In this document: positions 55,030 to 64,000 of the stretch, piece by piece
Numbering within the stretch: position 1 is the first letter of the stretch
Layout of the letters: every line of letters starts with the position of its first letter
Source: Brachyhypopomus gauderio
Lineage: Eukaryota > Chordata > Actinopteri > Gymnotiformes > Hypopomidae
Assembly (NCBI RefSeq): GCF_052324685.1
Contig: NC_135223.1
Location: forward strand, 20,071,822 to 20,135,821
Reading direction: 5' to 3'
Length of the DNA: 64,000 nt
The notes under the pieces: model-generated
What the model was told of the DNA's origin: nothing
What the model saw: the letters and a program-made list of their open reading frames with translations, nothing else
Databases searched by the model: none
Program-made: the position numbers and the translations under genes

Positions 55030-56363
55030 TAAAGCTAGGTTTATACTTGACGCGTCGTGACCAGTGCGAGGGTCCGCGCGCTGAAAATGACGTAATCACA
55101 GTGGCTCCGCCCCTGCACGAGGGCCCTGCATGCTGTCACTTCGGGAGGTTGTGCACCTCTCGAATTTTGTAACTTCGCGCGCAGCGCTACAGCGCAACAG
55201 CACAATGAACAAAGTCATGCTTGCAGGGTTCATACACCTTCACAAGGTGGAATTCAAGCACTTGTGCGTCACTTTCAAGGTCCATTTCAATATTTCCCAG
55301 CGCCTTAAACTTAATTAAGTTACATATTTATACATATCATATTGCGTGTCATATGCATATTGCCTTTGACGCGCTACTGTCCCATCCACTTGTACATACA
55401 GTCTATGGTACAAACCCACCAACCACTCTGCTTGCAAACGTGTTCACCATACCGCTTCACCCGTCCGGTGGCTCTACCTTCTTGCCTGCTCTTTTGAGTC
55501 TAATGGCTAACCCGTCCCCTGGCAGCGGCCTGGCCTCATTCCTGCAGCCTGTCTGCAGCAAAACAAAAGCCATCCATGCAAACGAACATTTCACAGGTTG
55601 GTTCAGACCCCCATTTCGAATCCTAATAGCTGCCAGGGCTTGCAGCATCACAGTAGGCAGCGCTAAAATGACTGCTTTATATGCCAAAGATGATGGGCCT
55701 CTCTGCACCAGAGGAAAATTACAGAAATGTCTTTTTTTTCCACCCCTTTTCATAAAATACTTGGACATAACAGCATCTGCTTGGCAGCTTTATGGCCTCC
55801 TCCTGCTCGAGCCAGGAGACCTCCCAGTGCGTACGGGTGAAGGGAGATGTGGAAGCGAAGCACAAAGCCTTCTGCCTCTGATTAGGAGGCTTCCAGGAAG
55901 GCCTGGCAGCCTATCCACTATTAAACACTCGTATCAGGGACTTTTTTTTTCTGGAGAGCTAGTTAATGGGCTACGTACCTCCGTCTCAGTGTGTGTGTAT
56001 GTCTTCTTAAAAGGCATGTTAGATCTCATCGCCTACGAGTTTTTAAGCGTCATGCAGCAGTAATGTTCTCTTTGCTATTCAAAGGCACAGCACTCTTACT
56101 GCAGGTAAGTGGGCTGATGATTACGCAAGGCTTCTAAGCTGAGGGCTGACAATTACCATCGTCAACCGTCAGCTGTGGTGAAAGGTAAATACGCCGTCCA
56201 TTAACACCAACCCACGTTTGTTAATAGCAAATGCAACAAGATGAGAAGATATTTCGAATGCAATATAAATCCAGACCATACCACCAGTGTGAAGAAAAAA
56301 ATAAATAAATAAATATCACACAACTGCAAATAAGCACTTCAAAGAGCTATGAGGTTACTGCTT
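55030..56363. other. Spacer downstream of ube3d
   Basis: Starts with a GC-rich sequence (GTTTATACTTGACGCG, to about 55200) that looks like a truncated MITE. A 280-codon plus-strand open frame (55221-56063) shows no recognisable domain. In plus orientation it faces the ube3d 3' end, and I do not call it a gene. Confidence 0.5.
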
Positions 56364-59300
56364 TCAGAGGTGACCTCTGACCTGGTAGGAGTTCATAGAG
56401 CTCAGCGAAGGGGGCAGTGTGTCTGTGCAGGAGGTCAGCAGCTGGAGCAGCTCGTCACACGTGCTCCGGGGGAGAACCAACGGATGGACACTGATGTCCT
56501 TTTCCCAGGCAGCAACAGCCCTTAGAGATATGGAGGGAGACAGAGAGAGAGAGAGAGAAATAAACAGATAGAGAGACAGAGAGAAACAGATAGAGCGAGG
56601 GAGAGGCAGACACGCATAGACGAAGAGAGTAAGTGAGTGAGGACAGTGAGAGGGAGGGAAGGAGGGAGCAAGCAAGACATAAATTACATTAATCCGAGTT
56701 TGAAACATTACAGTTTTAATCACGTCACAGCAATTTGTCAGTGGCGGAGGCCGAGCACAGGATGAGGACGTGTGAGAGGAGCAGAGAGAGCCGTCCCGCC
56801 ACACAGCACTGATCTATCCAGGACATTTCAGTGACATTTAGCCATCTGTGCTGCGGTTCTGTGGGAGGAACAAAACTCTGTAAACGTGCTGGTGGGGCCC
56901 GGCGAAGAGAGATGGCACCAGCACAGGCTTCAACAAGCACGTTTGTCACCGACAACTTGGATCCACACCTCAGGAGTAAGCCAATGTTCGATCGGCTTAT
57001 TAGTCACATGACCTCAGCACTGTGACCTTACTGGGACCCACAGACAGTGAGAGCGACATGTAGTGCGCATCACTTTGTGTGTACTAGTCTCCTATAATCA
57101 ATCTGAATCCTCCTTTAAGCCTGCCCAGAGAGATCTGCCCGGAAACAACTACCCAGAGGCCTCGGCAGAGTCCAGAATGGAAGAAGTGCTGGTTCACACT
57201 CTCCGCCATTGGTTAATTTTATAAATGTAAACATAATAAATTGGAGAAAACGCTTAGATTAGAAAACAGACAGATTAACATGCTGAAATGAATGTGGCCA
57301 GTAATATGTGATGGACTCGATGATTCTATTAATACTCTGCCAGCTTCAGTGTGCATGTCACGAGTAAACAGTAAACAGAGCACAGCTCTTCCACCAGACA
57401 CGTCACATGACCATCCCAGGAACAGGCCCCTGCAGCTTGTGTCATTAGCGCGTCTGTGAGCAACAGAGGCAGAGGCTCCTCCTGCAAAGCAGAGAAGAAT
57501 TCTCAGAACCGACGCGAGCTCAAGCCGTAATGACCCGCCGGCGTCTGAGAGACAAAGGGGCCGCACACCCACCCTCTCCCCACGCAGTGCTGCGGGCTCT
57601 CCTGCCGTGCGGCCCTCAGACAGAGTGCTTCTGGGTAGCGAGCCGTAAGTGTCTGCAAGCACAGGCACAAGTGTGTGCATGTGATCTACAGCACTGAACC
57701 GAACGCTCCGCACATAAGCCTAGTTGCCGAAATACTTTGGAGCACAGTTTAAAAACATGTCACCCCCAGCCCTTGTTCTAAAAAGACCCGGGTCGTTTGC
57801 AAAAAAAACTATTTCACTTTCTATATAAACAAAAAGGCTGTAAATACTGAAAGGAATGAGTGGAGCCACGCGACACAATGAGACGCATCACCGTTAACAG
57901 CCCTAATGCTTAGATAAACAAAACAACTTTTTATGCAAGTAATCTAATCCAAACAGGAAGCAGATTGAGGGAGAGAGCCCACGCTGGAGTAAATGGATTA
58001 GATGAGTGGTTAGACACGGTAATCAAAGGGCTGGATGAGAAGAAGAGTGAGAGAGAGTGAGAGATGGGGAGTTTTACCACTCACTCCTGGAGCTGGGTGT
58101 GAGCGCAGGGCAGGTAGAGGACTTTGACTGAGCTGGCTGCCTGGCATGACCGATGCTCATCCAGATGACGGCCACTGGAAGAGATGAGACCATTACTGCC
58201 GCCGTCTGTCCCAGAGAACGAAGCAATCAGAGTATCCGTGTTCAGAAGCCAGAGCTGGTGATAAAAAAAGAGGCACATTATCTTACATTCACCCATAAAA
58301 ACACTTAGAAAACGTGTGTGAAGAAAAAGTCACAAGCAGAGGCCCAAGTTCTTCCTCCATCTTAGGAGTCTAGAATTGTCTTACCATGATTACAGATTGT
58401 CCATCTGGAGTCTGGATGGAAAAACGAAATATGCTTTGGGCAGATGACAGCTCAAGAAGTCTGGAAGCGAGGACTCGCTCCAAAAACTGCAGCCTGGATC
58501 ACAAAACGCACAGAATTGTTTAGCCGTCACCACATGTTAGCAAGTTAGCAAATCACGAGAAAACCAATAAAAGATTTGTACTATTATCATGTTTATCTTG
58601 TCAGAGACCAAGCACAAAATACAGTAAGAGTTGCACCAGAGTTAGAAAATAAGCTGAAACAAAAATATATTCATAACTCTGTACAGCACCAACATTTTTA
58701 GACAGCAACCTGAAATGCAGAACTTGCCTACGCTGTGGTACAGTAACCTCTTCATCTTCACTTCGCCTCATCACCACTTCACTTACAAAGAGTTTTAATA
58801 CATCTAGAACAGAATCAGAAAAGAATATCTGGAGAAAGACATACAGGTTGCAATATGACTCAAACACAGGCCAAGACCCCATTCTGTGTAGTTCTACCAT
58901 GGAACGCAAACAAAATAAGGAAGGAGGTCTCATGGAAGGGTAGACAAAACCCAGATGAGCAGAGTGTCACACACAGGCCTCATCACATCACAGAACCATC
59001 TGGAAGGAGACCCTGCCTAAGCTACAGTAGTTCAGGCTTTTTTCACACACATTGCATTCGGTTTGCCACATCAGGCAATGCAATGTGTGTTTTCACACTT
59101 CTGCAGGAATGTGCTAGAAATATACTATACTATACTGATTATCGTGCTGATTATGATTACAAATCAAACACATTCTCACTCTTAGTCATCACTGCAGTAT
59201 GTTGCAACTTCTATAAAGTTACTTTTGTCTAATTGTTTATTCTCCTTTTGCAGCATTTAGATATCGGCGCTCATGCTGCCAAATTCAGAAAAACTCGGTT

Positions 59301-62300
59301 CAAAGTTGCTGACTGCATTTCTTAAATACAACACATACAATGCAATAAGATTTTGTGAAAAAGGTACATGTCTAGTATATCAAATACACATTTCTAAAAT
59401 TAAAATGATTTTGGAAAGACTGCATGGAAAAAAAAACCTCCAAAAATTAACAATAATCTTGGATTCACAAAACTACCTGCAAAAGTTTAATAATGAGGAT
59501 AAGATGCCTCATGCAGACCAATAATAAACCTGATTATATTTCCAGCTTTTCTTATCGCCTTTATATGGCCAGTGGACGGAGGGGCGTCCAGCAGGTGTGG
59601 AGCACCACAGCACTCACTGCTGGGATGAGTCTGCTTCTCCACTCCTACCTGTCGTGACTGCTTCTCCCAGCACGGCCGAGCACTTCTTACAGAACACCAC
59701 CGGGTTCCTGCGGCCAGCCGTCTGCTGCGTGAAAACAGACACCAATCACACCAGACAGTTGACGTGAGAGCACAGCCAGACTTCATCCACAGCGAGCTGA
59801 CATCAGTAAGCACGGGAGCAGCCTAAACGTGCGCTCGAACGGGGAGGCGCTCTTCCTCCTCCTCCTCCAGCCTTCGGCGGCAGGCCAGGGGAGGAAGATC
59901 TGACCCCTGAAGCATGGGCTCGAGCTGGAGCCTTGCTGAACCCCCACTGTGCTTCCAGAAGAAGGATGAGTTCCACCTCCCCTTCTGTGGCAGTGTGGAT
60001 GGAGCACAATGTTCTTCGAAACAAAACCGATGACTAAGCAAAGTGTGGAGATCCACTGACGCAGGGCTACGCTTCCGTCTCACTTTGAGCGTAGGTGACG
60101 TGCCGCGGTCTTGGTTGGAAATAGACGCGATACGGGCTATTCACAGCAGTGCTAACTTGAAACCAGTGTCAAGTGCAGAGAGGTGACGTACCTTTCCTGA
60201 ATACCGACTAGTGTCCAGGTTTGAGCACGACGGGTCGTCTTGCTGCGTTAGGCTATGGTCACAGCTGCTATCCCTCGTCAAGAGGAAGTAAGTGTCACCA
60301 GTTAGGCACTCGTCTTCTTTAGGAAGAAGCTTCTTGTTGGCAAAAGGATCAGGGTGGCAGCACCAGTCACCCACTAACGCGTTCCAGTTCCCGTTCGGGA
60401 GGGGGAGAACTCGCCTGAAGACCCTTAAAAAAGCACACACTTATTAATATCAAATACTTCTTCTCATTTGTTTAATAGACTAGAGCTGAGAACATCAACT
60501 TAATCCTGGAGCTGAATAAACAAAGCTGTGCCTCACTTTTCCTTCAGCAGCGTGGCCCCACAGGACTGGCACAGGAAACGATACTCCTCCTGTTCCTTCA
60601 GACGCACAGTCACGCCGTCTGAAGCCTCTAGAGACAGCAAGCACAGCAAAACAATAAACACAACCTTCCTCTCAAAACACACCAGAAAAATAACTGCAAC
60701 ATGTTGGGATAGATTTTCCGTTGGTTGCCTTACTGAGACAGCCATTAAATCATTTTTAAATTAGACTTCTGGAGCAAAAGGCTATTTCCGACTCATTGTG
60801 AAAACATTGCGATCGAGCCAGTAACAGCACAACACCATCATCATATACATATAAAATAAGAACCCGATTAGCTATATTACAAAATTAAACAAATGATGCA
60901 ATAGGTGTGGCTGGAGAAAAGCCTCCAATACTATGAAGGTGGAAGAATGTTGCATCCACGTTCCGAGAGCAGCAATATGGCCACTCATTCAGCTCAGCAG
61001 GACTTTCTCTGAAACAGAGTGACGTCCTGGCTCTGAGCCAAAGGTCACGTGGTCTGCGCATTCTGCGTCCATCATTAACCTCAGCTAATCTGTGGAGTGT
61101 GATGATGTGCGGAGGAGACCCAGGACTGGCCTGTATTCATTACTCAGATTCATCAAGTAAATCCAATGAGCTTCAGATGGCTCTCGCAGTTGTGCTTAAT
61201 GACACTGGCCTGCAAGAGCCTCCGTGTTCATTATTATAATCAGTCTACTGGAATAGAGGAGCTGAGGGGATACAGTTTAGAGGGTGAGTGAAGGGAGCGC
61301 GTACCTGAAGGCTGGTCCACCCTCAACCTTAATCTCACGTGCAACCCGTCAGCATTCAGTTCCGGACTCTTCTGCCATGACCCCTCCACTAGACTGACCC
61401 CTGGAATTAGCTTCACCTGATAACCTCCATCAGGTATGTGGATGTCTATGGCCGAGTCTCCACTCGTCACATTCACCTCAGCTTTGTCCTCAAAAGCGTC
61501 GCTCCTGGAAAAAATCAACAGGGTGAATAACTACTGAGAACCTTTAAAAGCCCAATAACAAATGCTAGGCATACCAGATATATAACAATAGTGTGAAATT
61601 GAAACTATACCAAACATGGTGCCGGAACAAGTAGCGTGGTATTGTTTTCTACCCACACTGCTGGGACAGTTCCATCTTTAGGCAAACAGAGAAGGTGGAG
61701 GCCCTTCATCAGTACTGTTTACTATGTGTCCTCAGCCCAGCTCTCATGCCTTGTGCGAAGCTCAAATAGCCTTAATGACAGAACTGCAGCCAGAGGAACA
61801 CCAAGAGAATCACAGGACACTCAGAATGGCATGATCTCTGTTGATATGACCACGTGGGCGCAGCAGAGTTGAAATAGCAGCTGCCTGATGTCACTGATGA
61901 TATTAACCATTTTTGTAGGCTTCTGTAGGATATTAAGCACATTTCCTGCAATACTGAGACAATAAATGATATGTGATTACGTTGCCATAGTGCAATATCT
62001 CTAAAAAACAAAGTGAAACACTAGCAAGTAGTATTACTCAAAATTCCATTACATACAGCTCCAAATATTTTGCTCACACCCTTAACCAACACCACCACCT
62101 ACTGGTGAGAAGCAGCATCGCAAGTAGGAGGTCATATTCATGATGGAAATCGTTTTTGTTAACGAGGAAAAAATATTACCGTTTAATTATCACGACCTGA
62201 ACACACAAAAGTTGTATTGTAGTCACAGTGTCATAACTGATGTTTTAATTAGAATTAGGACACCGTCCTGCCATCACATGCCATCTGAATGTGTGATCGA

Positions 62301-62574
62301 GCTGGCAGGTAAGTAAAAGCAGCCGTAGACTTGTTAAATATAAAAGTAGGCAGGTTCTCACAGGTTTGTAGAGTAATAACTCACATTAGCTGCGTGTCCG
62401 CGACACGTGATCCACACACAGCTAAGGTGGGCGCTACACTGCTAACTTAGCTAGCGATCAAAGGGTTTATAATGTTACAAACAAGAGCAACACTTGCCGT
62501 ATAACCAGAAGGCCGCTTTGCAAACGTTGTCTCAACTCCAGGAAAATGAGGTCTTGTTGTTTCGTGCTCTCCAT
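56364..62574 (-). CDS. ube3d: E3 ubiquitin-protein ligase E3D (UBE3D), nine exons
   Basis: UBE3D is a HECT-like E3 that binds the E2 UBCH10. Exons in transcript order: 62498-62574, 61305-61504, 60537-60627, 60192-60423, 59649-59724, 58728-58803, 58385-58493, 58085-58254, 56364-56520. They total 1188 nt (395 aa), near human length, and all phases join. Markers are DGLHVRLRLRVDQPS, then the cysteine pairs FLCQSCGATL, WCCHPDPFANKKL and VFCKKCSAVLGEA (probable metal-binding core). Next come RVLASRLLELSSAQS, LWLLNTDTLIASF, VKVLYLPC and DISVHPLVLP, ending SYQVRGHL. The phase-correct donors of exons 1 and 6 are GC, not GT (CG|GCAAGTG at 62498, AG|GCAAGTT at 58728). The last acceptor follows a pyrimidine tract of about 120 nt. 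Confidence 0.93.
56521..58084 (-). other. ube3d: ube3d intron 8
   Basis: A 1.56 kb intron. At 56535-56660 the plus strand is a purine-rich GAGA tract, which is an extended polypyrimidine tract on the transcript just before the last exon. The open frame 57219-57713 (minus) has no recognisable domain. Confidence 0.6.
60628..61304 (-). other. ube3d: ube3d intron 2
   Basis: Between exon 2 and exon 3. I see no gene or distinct repeat in it. Confidence 0.6.
61505..62497 (-). other. ube3d: ube3d intron 1 (GC-AG)
   Basis: Borders are GCAAGTG at 62497 and TTCCAG before 61504. No gene or clear repeat inside. Confidence 0.65.
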
Positions 62575-62906
62575 TTATATACGAAAGACAGTACATTTAA
62601 AAGAACGTTTCAAAAAGGCTGCATTCAATCTTCTTCTGCGGTTATGGCACCTGGTCGATGAGACCCGCTACTGCTACCCAGAGGACTGGCGCATTAAGAC
62701 GAACCCAACAACAAGTTATATTTTTGACATACTGATTAATTATATGTAATTATTAGCACGCATTAAAGCTCAATAAAATGAAAAGCTCAGTTAAATTTGT
62801 CTTGCATACATTTTTTGTGCTATTTTTGTTATTTATGTTTGTTTTCTTTTATTTATTCTGTAAAGCACTGAGTTGCACATATGTATTAAAGGTGCTATAA
62901 ACATAG

Positions 62907-62954
<48 letters not shown>

Positions 62955-63579
62955 TTACTATTTAGAACATTCCAGCATTTCTCAGCCTAACTTCCATCTT
63001 CCTTACTGAATAACGTAAATATAACTGAATAAAGTAAATATATTTGTTCTGTTCCTTTATGTTTGTCTAATGTTTTTTGAAAGATGTTTATCTTTCTGCT
63101 GCAGACACCCTATGAGAATAGGCATAATGCAGAATTTCATTTGACGTTTTTATTCAAAACAGGAAATAAACAAAACAGGAATTTATTTAAAACATGAAAT
63201 AAAAAGTCAAATCTGATACTAGAAAGTATTCATAACTGAGTAGAAACCTTTACGCGGTATAATATCAAGGCACTTTTCATCAGGTGTCTGTTTAATTTAC
63301 ATTAAATATAACAGACATATATGACGTTAGGCTTTGTTACTCAGGCTAACCAGTGCACTTAATTTAATAAATATTTTAGCTGACAATTGGCTTTTAATGC
63401 TATTATATAACATTTCATTAGGGTATCTGGAGCAACAAACACATGACTTGTCCAATACTGTGTGTTACATCAGTGTCAGGAAACCCGTGCATTCACCTTC
63501 ATCTACACAGAGGAGTGAATTGTAACACTATTTTTAGTATAATTTCATTTTACTAAAATGCTAAAACTTTACTAAAACA
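62575..63579. other. Spacer between the SLC52A gene and ube3d
   Basis: Contains the ube3d promoter region by position (no TATA box recognised), a TA run at 62908-62950, and minus-strand AATAAA hexamers at 63149-63154 and 63182-63187 that could end the upstream SLC52A transcript. Confidence 0.5.
62908..62950. repeat. (TA)n microsatellite
   Basis: A perfect TA run upstream of ube3d. Confidence 0.95.
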
Positions 63580-63792
63580 TCATTTAGGGCATTTGGTGTT
63601 GCAGGGATCTCCTGATCTAAAGAGTTTATAGACACTAACTATTGGAAACATTGTCATGGCTCCTATCATGGACCCAAGTTGTACTACAGCTCCACACCAC
63701 ACGAGGGCGCTGTGTCCTTCATCTCTCAGGATCACTCCAATGATCACCTTCACATAGGACAGGGTGAGGACAAACATCACCCAACTTATGAC
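63580..63792 (-). CDS. Riboflavin transporter (SLC52A family), last exon only
   Basis: SLC52 proteins are plasma-membrane riboflavin carriers with about 11 membrane segments. A clean acceptor (ACAG|GTC) at 63792 opens a phase-0 exon encoding 70 residues: [20 protein letters not shown], then the family signature [19 protein letters not shown], and [19 protein letters not shown] before the stop. Two hydrophobic membrane segments (about residues 3-20 and 31-52) precede the short cytoplasmic tail. The rest of the gene lies beyond the window. Paralogue identity (slc52a2 or slc52a3) cannot be set from one exon, so no symbol is given. Confidence 0.88.
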   Translation of the reverse strand, partial: VISWVMFVLTLSYVKVIIGVILRDEGHSALVWCGAVVQLGSMIGAMTMFPIVSVYKLFRSGDPCNTKCPK

Positions 63793-64000
63793 CTGTCATC
63801 ATGACAAAGGATAAAAGAGACAGACAGTCATATTTAATTATTAATAAAATACATTGTCTAAAGAGTCATTTGTGTAATAGAATTGCATAATTAAACAATG
63901 AATAAATAAGGTTTAAGTAAAATTAAAAGGTTTAAATTATGCATATCTAGCACAGTGTTTACTATAGCAAATTTACAAAGCATTAACTGAGCCCCTAACA
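63793..64000 (-). other. SLC52A-family intron (partial)
   Basis: AT-rich sequence upstream of the last exon acceptor, with no second exon visible before the window ends. Confidence 0.6.

Noticed and set aside
57219..57713. 164-codon minus-strand open frame in ube3d intron 8
   Set aside because: Does not match UBE3D. Exons 8 and 9 join in phase without it.
59823..60083. Minus-strand 86-codon frame between ube3d exons 4 and 5, considered as an extra exon
   Set aside because: Exons 4 and 5 already join in phase and align with the family without it. The frame has no family similarity, and no phase-0 splice borders were found.

Overview
This is vertebrate nuclear DNA, most likely from a teleost fish. 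Genes are split by GT-AG introns, CA/TA microsatellites are frequent, and there are relics of Tc1/mariner, hAT and Harbinger-type DNA transposons plus a tRNA-derived SINE of the kind common in fish genomes. The gene order tent5a - ibtk - tpbg - ube3d matches human chromosome 6q14 (TENT5A/FAM46A - IBTK - TPBG - UBE3D). An ostariophysan fish is plausible, but the species cannot be fixed from the sequence.

Layout. tent5a (noncanonical poly(A) polymerase, 401 aa, two coding exons, minus) lies at 834-2396. An 8 kb spacer with a decayed Tc1 transposase follows. ibtk (minus) fills 10885-27025, with an untranslated first exon and promoter near 28.9-29.1 kb. I traced 27 coding exons whose phases all join, giving 1337 aa: ankyrin repeats, RCC1-like repeats, two BTB domains and the conserved C-terminal tail. 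A transposon-rich spacer (29.5-32.3 kb; hAT and Tc1 derivatives) leads to the intronless tpbg coding region (33097-34245, plus, 382 aa). A 22 kb spacer follows with one large minisatellite at 45.1-45.7 kb and a stack of nested DNA transposons at 51.3-55.2 kb. ube3d (minus, nine exons, 395 aa) occupies 56364-62574. The last exon of a riboflavin transporter of the SLC52A family (minus) starts at 63792 and the rest of that gene is outside the window.

The genes do not form one pathway. They are conserved neighbours: an mRNA 3'-end modifying enzyme, a CUL3 ubiquitin-ligase adaptor, a Wnt-inhibitory LRR membrane protein, an E3 ubiquitin ligase and a vitamin transporter.

The most unusual signal is in the RCC1 part of ibtk. 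The exon 8/intron 8 junction has been amplified into a 32-bp minisatellite carrying 41 equally spaced copies of a strong 5' splice site, of which the exon-proximal copy is the real one. Nearby, exon 5 has a (TG)52 tract directly against its 3' splice site, forcing a distant branch point, and exon 7 runs into a stop-free 24-bp minisatellite starting 10 nt inside the intron. ube3d appears to have two GC-AG introns. A diverged duplicate of the region just 3' of tpbg lies 1.6 kb further downstream.
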